Below, one piece after another: positions 50,416-61,818 of a DNA stretch of 64,000 bases (positions are counted from its first letter, which is position 1; every line of letters starts with the position of its first letter). Source of the stretch: Epiperipatus broadwayi (Eukaryota; Onychophora; Udeonychophora; Euonychophora; Peripatidae). A program made the translations under genes and the position numbers. The stretch is from positions 2,046,001 to 2,110,000 of the forward strand of contig JAQFVV010012572.1 of the NCBI GenBank assembly GCA_028023455.1, read 5' to 3'. Under the pieces are notes generated by a model. It saw only the letters and a list, made by a program, of their open reading frames with translations. It was not told the origin of the DNA and did no database searches.

Positions 50416-50808
50416 ATATATAGGTATATGAGCACAAACTTTCACATGACCCACCACTCTTCACACTATCTCATAACACTGATACACTTGAACACATATA
50501 TGTTGAAAAGATAAATAATCACCAATATATGTATTTCATGCTAAACCAGCAATCATCAGTTGGTCCAGATTATCATCTCCACACATCTATGCTATAAGTG
50601 CTCAGATATATATTAAGATAGCCAAACCTTATACTTTAATGGACAGGCTTCAATCTACTCCACACTCCTACTCTTCAACCATCCATCCAATTGAAAATCT
50701 GATGATTATTTATCTTTTCAACATATATGTGTTCAAGTGTATCAGTGTTATGAGATAGTGTGAAGAGTGGTGGGTCATCTGAAAGTCTGTGCTCATATAC
50801 CTATATAT
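50416..50808. mobile_element. MITE, 393 bp, with 107-bp near-perfect TIRs
   Basis: Left arm 50416-50522 begins ATATATAGGTATATGAGCAC and passes ATGACCCACCACTCTTCACA and TGATACACTTGAACACATAT. The right arm, about 50703-50808, is its reverse complement with only a few mismatches. The 180-bp spacer is unrelated. TA-rich ends could hide a TA target duplication. There is no coding capacity. Confidence 0.88.
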
Positions 50809-51563
50809 AAATTTTGAAGATAAATTTTATTAATGCTCAGAAAATCACATTATAATATAGGTAAGCAGATTTAAAATATAGAAGCAATACTAGCTACAAT
50901 GATATGAAGCTTTTCCATACTGTTAGAATGCAATACGTAATGTCACATTTTATGTGCATTTACAAGCTCAGATTATTGGACATATCATAGATTAATATGC
51001 TTCAAAATTAAAATGATAATTGCATTAAAAAATAAATATTTCAATCATATTCATAAGAAAACTGATGTGTGCTCTTTAGAATAATCTGTGTTCTAAATTC
51101 CAACAGCTATTAAACACTAAAATTGCTCATTTGGATCTTCAGGACTGTTATATTACTAAGGAAGCTTGGAATTCTCTTAAAGAGTGAGTTTTGGATACAA
51201 GTAAATATATTTATCCCTGTGATTAGTTTTCTGATTGTGATATTATTATTAGTTATTTAAATAAAAAGAACATAGCATTCTCTGCTTAACAAATTAATAG
51301 ATTAAATGTGGAACTTCATGATAAATATAAAAATCTGAAGGCCAAAATTCATTTACTGACAACAAGATTTAAAAATGATTGGTGGAAATTGCAAAGAAAA
51401 TACAGACATTAACTGATCATGGTCATTCTAGATCTTTTCTTGATGCATTATAAGCAACATATGAACTTGAAAAATGGTACAAACAATCCCAAATAGTGAT
51501 GGTACTCTCTTATATGATTAAAATGATATTTTAGACAGGCAGAAAAAATATTTTGATCACCAT

Positions 51564-51971
51564 TTGAATGATAATAATAATAATACTAATACAAGAATTA
51601 GGATGTTGACTTTTAATAATGTATTCATTTTATCTACTCATTTGGAATTGGACAATAATATCCATCTTAATGAAGTGGACACATGTCTTTGTAAGATTAA
51701 AAATAGAAAGACTGTAGGCCCTGATGAAATATCTAGAGATGTTTTAAAATGTGGTAGTAATACATTAGCTTCAAAAATATTGGACTTGTTTAGGAATATC
51801 TGGACCCACATAGTGGTGCCTTCTGATCTTAAGCATACTTTTATTGTTCCAATTTTTAAAAACAACGGAAATAGATATGATCATTATTATCCACTACAGC
51901 AAAAGTTCAAGAATTTTGTTGAAAGATTGCTTGCACTCATGGATGTTGACAGTGTGGTTTTAGAGAATTAA
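51564..51971 (+). pseudogene. LINE family I RT fragment, longest open piece
   Basis: This 135-codon frame holds the RT motifs nearest the N-terminus: EVDTCLCKIKNRKTVGPDEI (block 1, with the PGPDEI-like motif), VLKCGSNTLASKILDLFRNI and SDLKHTFIVPIFKNNGNRYD (block 2). It would belong to a 900-1000-residue ORF2 protein that nicks target DNA and reverse transcribes its own RNA. A frameshift after YDHYYPLQ removes the catalytic palm. The initial Met is incidental, not a gene start. Confidence 0.75.
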
Positions 51972-52564
51972 GAAGGACTTTAAATATGATTTTTTTGCCA
52001 AGTAAATGCAAGAAAAGTGTCAATAACAAAGGAGTGATATATATCTCATTATTATTATTAATTTGGTCTATGGTATTGTTTGAAATTAGTTGGTTGTCTA
52101 TTAAAATTTATTTATATTATATAACTTTTATATGATGCAATGAGGGGAGGAGTTATTATTATTACTACAGTTGGAAAATCTGAGTCATTTGAAATTAAAA
52201 ATTGTTAAACAAGGATGTGTTCTTGCTCCAACAATGATCTCAATTTTTATGACTGAGATCTCTGGAATTGTTTATAGGTAGGTTAATCGGAAAGGGATCT
52301 AAAGATAATACAGGTTTATTGGTGAAAATTTTAATTAAATCAATTAAAAGGAAAAATAAGAATTTTACCTTTTGGGATCTTGATTTATATTAATACCCTT
52401 AATGTTTAGAATGCAAAATATTAGTTAATTTTTTAAAAAATCCAAGTTCTTTGTCAACCAATGACAGAAAAAAATCATCAGCAACTTTCACTTGGTTGTC
52501 AACTTGGAGACTCAGTTTAAGTACTTTATTGTTTTCCTGTAAGTTTGTGATAATGGTGTTTTAG

Positions 52565-53004
52565 TTGTATTTATATGTTGGACTATTTCCATCATCTAAT
52601 ATGAGGATTAAATATCTTTAGAAAAATTTGACCCTTATTTAAATACTCCAAATACATTCAACTGTTAGTTATAGCATACAGGTTACTATATGCACAATGT
52701 TTCAAGAGGTATTATTCTCCCCTCTTCTTCAGGTGTTGCTGGCCTGACTTATAATAGTACTAATTTAATACTCAAGAATATAAAGGATTCAGGTTCAATT
52801 TCCATGCTAGTACTGTCACTGGTCAGGCCAGCAACACCTGAAGAAGAGGGGAGAATAATACCTCTCAAAATGTTGTGCATACGCTAACCTGTGTGCTATT
52901 ACTAACAGTTGAATATATTTGGAATATTTAAATAAAGTTAAATTTTTCTAAAGACATTCAATACTCATATTAGATTATGGAAATAGTCCAACTTATAAAT
53001 ACAA
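52565..53004. mobile_element. Inverted-repeat element, 440 bp, inside LINE copy A
   Basis: Arms 52565-52748 and 52822-53004 are reverse complements, with the inner 45 bases essentially perfect (GAGGTATTATTCTCCCCTCT, TCTTCAGGTGTTGCTGGCCT, GAC). The outer parts diverge (TTGTATTTATAWGTTGGACT outermost). The spacer is 73 bp. LINE-type coding resumes on both sides, so it looks inserted. Transcription through it would give a strong hairpin. The 65-codon frame across the right arm is not a gene. Confidence 0.8.
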
Positions 53005-53689
53005 ATGTCTTATTAGTTTTATAAATAGAAAAGTGAACTTGGATATTCAGATCCAATACAAACTCCAATATGTTGCTGATGCTTTTAACAAATTAAAAGA
53101 GAGTATTTCATCATAGAGAAATAACTACTGCAACTAAGTTAAGCTATATAGAGAGCTATTATTTTACCAAATTTATTATATGAATGTGAAACTTGGACAC
53201 TCTACCAACACAATATAAAGACATTAAAAAAGTTTTATTTAAGGTTCTGTAAAATTTTAAAAATACAATGGCAAGATCATAAAATTCATCAATATCTAAG
53301 ATATTATTGAGTTCATTATTGTAAAAATCACATTTTCTGCATTGGATATGTAAAATAAATGAACAATGGGAAATTTCCTACAAGTTTGTTTTATGTTGAA
53401 CTCGAACATGGGTTTTGTAGGAGAGATAGATCATTTCTATATTTATGATGATTATCTCAAAGATAAGAAGTGCAAAGCCAAGTGTAGCCATTAGGAAGAT
53501 ATGGCAGAGAAAAAAATACATTAGAGATTATAATTAGACATGATATTGAAATATTTCAGAAAAACATTTCTGCTGAGGAAACTAAAAAACAAAATCGTAA
53601 AATATCAAATAAACAAAAAAGTGGGTCAACATGTTTTATATGTGGACATATTTATGGAGTACAAATTAGTTTGTTTAATCATTGCCTAA

Positions 53690-54150
53690 CTCATTTCTAG
53701 AATACTCTCTTTCTATCTCTCTCTCCCTTTTTCTCCTCTCTATTTCCCTATCTCCTTCTCTATCAAGCTCTCTGTTCCTCACTTCTTCCATTTCTATATA
53801 TATATATATCTCCTCTCTTCCCTTATTCATTTACTATTCTCCCCCCCCTCTATTCTCTCTCTCCTGCCCTCTCTTCCCTTCTTTCTCTTCCTTTCTCTTT
53901 CTTCCTGTATCTGTCCCTGTCTCAATCTCTCTCCCTCTGTCAATCTCTATCCCTCTTCTCTCTTCCTTCTATCTCTCATCTTTTCTGTCTCCTCTCTAAC
54001 TCTTCTCTTCCTCTCTCACTATTGATCACCTTATTTTTCGCTATTTTTTTCTTTCTCTGTCTATCTCCCTGTCTCTCAATCTCTCCCTGTCAATCTTAAT
54101 CTCTTTTCCTTTTCTCTTTCTCTCCCCCTTATCCCCCCTCTCTTCCCTCC
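53690..54150. repeat. CT-rich polypyrimidine tract, about 460 bp
   Basis: The plus strand is almost purely pyrimidine: (TCTC)n, CCCTCT, TTCCTT and TCTCCCTCT runs, broken by a short TATATATA (53797-53808). It gives a Ser/Leu/Pro frame that is not a protein. It lies immediately after the 3' end of LINE copy A, so it may have grown from that element's tail or be an independent microsatellite. Confidence 0.9.
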
Positions 54151-55079
54151 TTTCTTTGGGAGGAAGGGATTGGAATGAGTGCTTATCTATTATGATTATT
54201 GTAATGCAAAACAACTTGAATTTCTATGTGGTTTACCAAGAGCTTATTTTACATCAACTATTTGTTAAACTACAGGCTGAAAAATTTATTGGTTATTAAA
54301 TTTATTTGCAAAAGTGGCCTGTATGAAGTTAGTAAGCTAATATCAAATGTGGAAATGTCGGTTGATTTTAATGATTGAAACCATATCTTACATATTTTTT
54401 GAAACTCTTAATGCAACTGAAACTAAATATCAAAACCGTAAATGCATATTTTTTTTGTATATTCGTAAATAAAATTTATTGTCTACTTTAATTTTTTTTT
54501 CTTAGATTGTTTATCGAATTAATCAAATTCCTGTAGAGCCTAATTGTAATCAGTTTTTAAATAATAATAATGTTTTTATATTTTTCTTTTAAACCAAAAC
54601 TATTTTTAAACATTACAATTTTATCAAATTATTTTTAGATAAAAATTATTATAAATTTTCAATATCATTTACAGCTCATAAAAATCTAAATTTTTGATAA
54701 ATATTGGCGTATATTTTAAATCTACAATATTTTTACCTATTTTCAAACTTATAATTCTCAAATAAATAATAATTATCAGCTCTCAACATTATTTTATTTT
54801 TTATAATACTATTTTTTTTTTAAACGTTTATGACATATAGTCGAGATTGATAAAATAACTGCGTATTTGATCATTATTCAAATTTCCCTCTAAATAAACA
54901 AATAACGTGTTCAATCTTGAATGGTTCTTCTTTGATATTTCTACTTAACAATAGATTCATAAATCTGCTATTTATAGATATTTTAATGAGGAAATATCCA
55001 TTTATTATGTAACAGCTGGAAATGTCCTTACTGTAACAATACTTGTATAGATTTAGACAAACAATCAAGCAGTAAAGTT

Positions 55080-57010
55080 AAAATAGCTTTTTATAATCTT
55101 AAAAATGAAAAAAATTTCAGGTTCTGGTGAAATAATTAGGAAAGATTTAAAATATAGTGCTGGAATGTTAGCTTTAAAAATAATGGAAATTTTTAGTTAA
55201 TATATATATTTGAAATTGTATCACATGATCTGATAAATGCTTTTATTATTTCAATTTTTAAAAATAAAAAAAGACACTACATAAAATATATTTTTCATAG
55301 ATAATTACCAAATTATTATGATGTTAGAGAATCAAGAAGCATTGTAGATATAATTTTTGTTATTAGGCAAATATAAGAAAAGTGCTGGAAACAAATCATC
55401 TATACATTTGACCAAGACATTTGATTCAATGAATTAAATAGCTCTGGCATTATTTGAAATTAACTGATTGCTCATCAAAATTTGTTTACAATATATAGAT
55501 TTTACCATTGAAAAGAAGTTTTATTATTATTGCTGGAAGTCTGAAGCATTTGAAATGAAAGTTGGTTTATAACAATGATGCATACTAGTTGCAAATTTGC
55601 TTTTGATTTTTATAACTTAATCATCGGAACTGTAGTTTTTTGAATCAAGCATTATTGCAACATAGATTTAGTGATGAGATTTTTAATTTGAATAGATTAA
55701 AAACCTGAACTTCATTATCTTGGTTTATATATTTATAGTATGCTGTTGAACCACTAAACATCACATGATCACTATCCTATACTAGCACAAAATTGTTATT
55801 AAACAAAGCAAAACTCTCCATACAGTAGTACCATATTGGCATGCCAGAAGGCTTGTGCATAAAATCCCTATCTAGTGCCTACTCATCCAATATCCCCAGA
55901 CTAGTTTCTGGCTTGTGGCTTCGTCAGCGAGGAGCCTTGGATCTGAGAGCACTGCACCTAGGTCTTAGGATCTAATGCAACCCTCCAGCAGCCACCTTTT
56001 AACTCTACTTAACTACAAAACTATGAGAATGAAATTGAAAACACAATAATATTTTCAATCTAAGCTCAATAGCTTATATAGTCATATGGGTCTGAACTCA
56101 ATTCAGCACACATACATTTTGGTGTCTTTGGCTCTTTAACAACCATAGCCATGACTATCCTATTTCATTGATTGCTCTTGTTGGCACAAGATGACACTAC
56201 TGTATGGAGAGTTTTGCTTTGTTTAGTATGCTGTTGTTGTGGTATTCTTGTCCATTCAAACTAGAATGTACTTAATGTTTGAATGTAATATATAAAGGCT
56301 TTGTTCTAGTAATTAATATTCAAGTCTTTTATCAACAAGTGATGAAAGAAAAATTTTAAGTACTTTTTAGTTTGGATGACTATCAACATGAGAACATGAT
56401 CCAATTAAAAAATCTTGATAGTTTTTTTAAATAGAACGCATTCTTAGATATTAAAATGCAACACAGGGTTGCATTTAATGAGTTAACCACAGAGTATTTC
56501 ATCACAATGATATAACTAATGAAATTAAATTTATTGTATGTAAAGCTATTATTTTACTTATTTCATTGTGTGGTAGTGAGACATGGACCTTTTTAATATG
56601 ACATAAAAACATTAGAAAATTTTTATTTTAGAATTCTTGGTAAAATTATTAAAAAATGTTGTTAAGGTCTTAAAATTAATCAATATGTTCTTCATCTAGC
56701 TATATATGATATAGAGATTACTACTATAAAATTTGCATCTTAATTGGACTGGGGATGCAAAGTAAATGAATGGTACAAGAACTTGAGAATTCATGGAAGA
56801 ATCAGATCTCATTTATGTTATAAAGATTATCTCAAATATACTTCAAAGAAGTACAATTTTGATTACATTTATTGGGGAAACATAATTAGACAAAATAAGG
56901 AAATCTTTCAGAAAGAAAAGAACCCCGCAAATGAAATTAAAAGACAGTATCGCATAATATCAAATAAACAGAATAATGAACTAACATGTTGTTTTGTATA
57001 ATCATTGCAA
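55080..57010 (+). mobile_element. LINE family I, copy B, more decayed, with a 475-bp insert
   Basis: The order parallels copy A. SGEIIRKDLKYSAGMLALKI-like RT start (55120-55190) is followed by an FIISIFKNKK block, a decayed palm (ESRSIVDIIF), and after the insertion the C-terminal part. That part ends in an open frame 56744-57001 with WYKNLRIHGRIRSHLCYKDY, NIIRQNKEIFQKEKN and IISNKQNNELTCCF. The last matches copy A's segment before its zinc finger. Stops throughout. The interruption at 55749-56223 is a separate element. It is the same family and orientation as copy A, 4 kb downstream. Confidence 0.75.
55749..56223. mobile_element. 475-bp insertion with 13-bp target duplication
   Basis: TAGTATGCTGTTG occurs at both junctions (55736-55748 and 56224-56236), and LINE sequence is continuous if the segment is removed. 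Inside, AAACAAAGCAAAACTCTCCA plus TACAGTAGT at 55801-55830 is repeated inverted at the right edge (ACTACTGTATGGAGAGTTTT then GCTTTGTT). The left inverted repeat is 52 bp in from the junction. The body is GC-richer than the window. A 13-bp duplication suggests LINE-driven insertion, while the inverted ends suggest a DNA element. Its identity is unknown. Confidence 0.7.
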
Positions 57011-57124
57011 AGCTCATTTCTAGTTTATTGTTATTACATATTTATTTTTTATATTATTTTTTACTGGAGTTGTAATAGCCATATGATAATAAATATACAA
57101 AGATTTATGTCAATATGATTGTAT

Positions 57125-57950
57125 GATAGGATGATTCTATTTCTCCAAAACTTTTTGCAAAAGTTTTATGGTGAATATTGGAAATAGAAAGCTCTGGGAA
57201 CAAAGATAAATGGAGATTCCATAAGTTATCCAGATTTTGTTGACGTTAATAGAGTTTTTTTTTATAAATAATGCTTCAAAACTTTAGAAAATATTGCAAA
57301 TCATATCCATAAAAGTAAAGAAGTTGGATTAAGAAAAGTGCTGAAAAAATTAATGCCACTAGTTTCTCGCAAAAGAAAAAAATAAAGATTGAGAGTCATA
57401 AATTAAAAGATGTTAACCACTACAAATATATTAGTCACATTATTAACACTGATGAAAGCATAAAGGTTGAAATTAATCATAAAATTAATGTTGGATGGAG
57501 TGCTTATTATTCAAACATGTAAATGGAAATGCATTTATATGATTAAAAAGAAGATTTTTAATAAATATGTTTATCAGTATTTACTTGTATTTGAGATTTG
57601 GATGCTTAATATAAAAGCAATTCAAAGACTGCAGACCATACAGTAACATATAAATGTATACTGGGATTAACAACAATAATTAAACATAATGGGAGAGAAA
57701 ATAAACTGATATCCCTGACATTTTTTTTTTTAATCTGAAAAAAAATTGAACTGGACATATTTCTAGAAAAAATAACAAATGGCAATAAAAATGATAAATT
57801 GGATTGTAAGTTATGTTAGAGTTCTAAAAAATTTTAAAAAGTCACATAAGATGAATAAATAAGATGTGGAAATTTGTTAGAATGATGTGAAGAAGATTAT
57901 TATAACTAAACCTGCTCTACATGTTATCTTTATCAATAAAATCTATTCAG
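57125..57950 (+). mobile_element. LINE family II (RTE-type), degenerate internal to C-terminal fragment
   Basis: Broken frames match the minus-strand copy at 62.2 kb: SISPKLFAKVL, DKWRFHKLSRF, then KKIKIESHKLKDVNHYKYIS followed by HIINTDESIKVEINHKINVG, then IQRLQT, and remnants of the WAGHIARRN region. It corresponds to RT thumb and downstream. No (GAT)n tail is seen. It lies directly after LINE copy B and has no intact frame. Confidence 0.7.
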
Positions 57951-60900
57951 TTTTTTTTAAATATTTTTTATTAAAATATCATTATTTTGTAATTTAAATC
58001 AAAAATCAAACCAATTTTTAAGATAATTATTACCAAGGAAATAATACATAGCTTTATTGCTCCATAGCTTTATATAATGTGGAGTTCAGACAATCTCTGA
58101 ATAAATGTAATAGCTTAAGTAAGAATTATTCAAGAATGATGGTATAAAATAATCAAAAGCAGATATATGACAATATTTACAAAAAAAATCAACTTGATGT
58201 AAGTTAACACATTTAAAAAAACTACAATAAATGTAAGATAGTGACATAACTAAGGGCAGAAAATCTACAATATTAGAAAGGATTAAATAGATAAAGTTCT
58301 CAGGCTATACATAAGATTGATTCTATACTTTATTTAGGTCACTAGAATAGGAATATCCAAAAACACTACATATTAGAAATTGTTTTAAGAATATATATTT
58401 TCAATATAATTTTGTTAAGTGAATTATCTGTTGGATACTTTATTGTCTTACTAAGAAGTAATATAGTGATCAGACATTGAATCTTTAATAATTAGTCATC
58501 TGTGATTGAAAACAATCGTTTAATTAACTAAAATTCTAAAAAGTATTTGTGCTGTAGCAAGTTGAAAAAATCATATTGTGTTGGTATTACAAACTATATA
58601 TCTGCATCCTTTTTTAATTTTCGTTTGATTTTTTTATTAGCATTTTTTTTTCTTTTTACTTTGACGTGTTAGTGTTTTTTTTTCCTCATGTGACATAGCA
58701 TCAGCCGGAAAGCGAACCTGCTAACCCGGGACAACTGCTTGTAAAGCAGCTGTCGCGACCTCTCAACCACCAATGCTTGACTGATGTGTTAGCGTTGGAT
58801 TTTATTTTTATGTACATAACACTTTTTTTCTGTGACAGGTATCTAAATGTTGTTAAAATTATTTATTTATAGAATAATCTAAAACAAAACGTCATGTGAT
58901 CAATTTCTAGGATAGTGCTGGGGAAAAAATCAGGATTAATTAGTTTATTGGCAGTGTCAAGACAGCAATCATCTTCAAATTCTAATGATAATGAAATTTT
59001 TCTTTATCTTTACGTGGAACAACTGTAAGTCTATAAAGGAAATTGGATATGCTTTTATGTGAAAGGAATTACAGAAATTGTTAAAAGCAATTAAAGTGTT
59101 TGTTTGAAAAAATTATTTCTATAAAAGTGATGAACCTATTTTCATATATAGCCTTACTGCAAAGTCTCAACTTGACAATTAAATATGTTAATTTAGAAAG
59201 AGATGATTATCCCATAATGAAGCCTTCTAATAAAATGTATTAAAGTCAATGTGAGATAAGAAATTGTAGATGAACAAAGACCTATTATCTCTAAACCAAA
59301 TTAGTCTTGAAAGCATGAAAAACTGAATGAAAACTGGCTTAAGAGATTCTAGTAATACTAATAAACTGATTTTTTTCTAATCTGTTCATCTTAATTATTA
59401 ATATTTTAAACCATTAACTATTTTAATGTCAAATTAGACCAATAAAATTCTGTTTATCTTCAAGGGAAGTTTTCCTTGGAAAGTTTATTTTATTTATTAA
59501 AGAAATGTGTATACGTCACTGAATGCATACAGAAAGTGATGTTAGAATTAATTTAAAACTATCTGAGATTAGCAAAGTAGATAAAATTCAAAATGACAGA
59601 TTCACTCAAAAAATTAAGGGTGAATATAAAAAAAAATTATTGAAAAAGTATTTTAAAACCTACTAACAGATTGTATAAGCATTGGTTTAATAATAAAGGA
59701 ATTTAATATTTAAAACTACTAACATATAATTGGAAATACTCAAAAAGTTAAAGAGAAGAATAAATGTATGATATTTTGATTATCAAAAGAGAAAAGATAG
59801 AAAAGAGAAAAAATAGAATTTGGGGTAAAAATTATATAAATAGAATTAAATAGAGCAGCATTACCAAGAAAGACAACAATAAAGAAACAGAATGAAATTA
59901 CATAATAATTTTTTTGATAGCCATGGTTTCATAGACAAAAATTCAGAATTGAGATAGAATGATTTATATGTAGAAAAAGATGACATTATTATACTAGGGA
60001 ATGTAAAAAGACATTAAATGTCAACAATTCACAAGCCAGAGAGTTTGAGAGAGAGAAAATGCAATCCCCATTACTTATCTAGTATTCATTAAAAGATGAA
60101 ATAGGTATTGAGAATTCATCTATACTAGAAAAAGACAAATATAATATTACTATCATCAATGTTCTTTATTACTTTTACAATGCTTTTTTTTACAACCTAA
60201 TATGTCAGATAAAGATATGACAGGAAAGATAAACTTATGATACTTCATAAAGAAGACAAATATTTTATAAAAAGCAAATGAATATTTTATCAGCAAGTAA
60301 AGCATAAATAGCAATGTTGTTAAAAATGTAAGGAAACATTATTATTATATGCCATCAAGTCAATGATGCCCTCAGTCATCATGTGAATGATATGCTATTT
60401 ATTTATAAAATGTTCACCACAATATGCAATAATAATTTATGACTGATTTCTGCTTATATAATCTGAAGTGATGTTTTACCTGTTGATACTATTATGATTA
60501 ATTGTCACCATTTTGTACTATTGTTATTTAATATAGAAACCAAGGATTATGTCTAGTAATTTCCAATCAGAGGAACTTCAAATAGGAAAAGACCAAAAAA
60601 AAAACATTTTCATAACATATTAAATTCACATTAATACTAGAGCTTTGATTAACTTTTCAAATAATGTGAATGGCTGTCTAATTAATCATACCACAATATG
60701 TAGTTAATATTGAATAAAATAAGTTTATCAGTAATGAAGCTTATTTTGCCAATAGAGAGAACTTTCCAAACCATGACACAAGATAATGACTTTTACAAAG
60801 ATAAGAGCTGCCATCTTATCTTTAACCTACATGTCCACTTATATAGGCAAATCTGAAGCATCTTGATTTAGAAGTGTGAAGTAGTCATTTTTTCCACTGT

Positions 60901-61810
60901 TTAAGTTCAATATTTCCTTTACAAATTAACTTACGTGAAAATATGCTTGATTATTATGAATTTTAAAGCGCATTGAATACAGGTTAAAGCCTGTTTAAAA
61001 TATTTACATATGCTTTCTGTGCACTCAATAAATTAATTACTACTTATCAGTAATGAATAAAAAGATTGTAAAAAGCGGAGATAAATAAAAAGAAAATTTT
61101 TTGAGTGAAAAGGAGAAGAGAATTTGCCTATGAAAAAAGTTGTATGCATCGCTAAGCAAAGAAAAGATGAATTTTAAAAGAAACAAAAATAAAAATAGGG
61201 ATGAAGTAATAAAATATTTTGCACTAATTATGAAAATATTTATGAGGAAATTGTTGAGCAGTTGGGTGAAATTGTGGTTAATAATGCTTTAATATAATGG
61301 CGACTTGTCGGATATCTAATTACTTTGCAGAAATTAAGTGGATATTGTTTTGTGGAAGATAAATGAAGTAATAAAAACCACTAGCTATCTATGCTAATAC
61401 AACAGTAAAATAATTATTATGAAAAATTAATGTCTTATCTATAGGAAAGAAAATTTTCAAAAAGCCAAGAAAAGTTTTTTGTTTTTGCAAAAGATTAAGA
61501 AAATCAGAAATTCATATATTATTAAAATTCTATCCTTAGATGAATACAGGAGCATTGTAAATGAAATTGCAATTTTTTTATTTAAAGAAACTTTATAACA
61601 TATGAAAATTCAATAGCAAAATCATAAGTCATCAGATTTATTTGATATGGTGGTAATGAATTTAGTATCATACAAGCATATCTTTGTTGTATTTCATACA
61701 AATAATTCAATAATAACAGATGCCCTAAAAAATATCATATGATAATCTTGAGCATGGATTTCACAGAAGAAAATATATTGACTCTTTTTCTTATGATAAC
61801 ATGACAGGTT
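57950..61810. other. AT-rich intergenic DNA with unassigned decayed segments
   Basis: No gene is supported. 59700-60340 is A-rich with coding-like word use on the plus strand but no motif I can name. 61420-61800 gives fragments such as DALKNII and EHGFHRRKYIDSF that could be an old LINE RT. The tRNA-like sequence at 58698-58776 is listed separately. Confidence 0.4.
58698..58776 (-). pseudogene. tRNA-like sequence (anticodon-loop TAC), pseudogene or SINE head
   Basis: The minus strand folds as a cloverleaf of 79 nt. Acceptor GCATTG pairs with TGATGC using wobbles. The D stem is GTTG/CGAC around AGAGGTCG. The anticodon stem is GCTGC/GCAGT with the 7-base loop TTTACAA. The T arm is GCAGG/CCGGC with GGTTCG at its start. 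Faults are an overlong variable region (TGTCCCGGGTTA), a T loop without the usual A58, and one mismatch in the T stem. It is unusually GC-rich for the window. A functional tRNA is unlikely; it is more probably a tRNA-derived SINE remnant. Confidence 0.4.
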
Positions 61811-61818
61811 AAAATATA

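Larger units (their letters stand above)
51080..53700 (+). mobile_element. LINE family I, copy A: linker, RT, C-terminal zinc finger; degenerate
   Basis: In order: the linker before RT (NDWWKLQRKYRH and SFLDAL-AT), then an open frame 51564-51971 with IKNRKTVGPDEISRDVLKCG and FIVPIFKNNG, the start of LINE RT. Later comes VKQGCVLAPTMISIFMTEI (52205-52260), then ADAFNKLKESIS, YECETWTLYQ and KILKIQWQDHKI. Near 53630 is STCFICGHIYGVQISLFNHC LTH, a C2H2-type finger that ends ORF2 of this family. Upstream endonuclease is not seen, so the copy is 5' truncated or eroded. A 440-bp inverted-repeat element splits it at 52565-53004. Confidence 0.8.

Noticed and set aside
53682-53999. Ser/Leu-rich 105-codon open frame
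   Set aside because: Translation of a CT microsatellite.
58698-58776. Functional tRNA-Val gene
   Set aside because: Variable region too long, T loop abnormal and T stem mismatched; a pseudogene or SINE head is likelier.
59700-60340. Possible gag-like or host coding region
   Set aside because: A-rich with many stops and no recognisable motif; not supportable.
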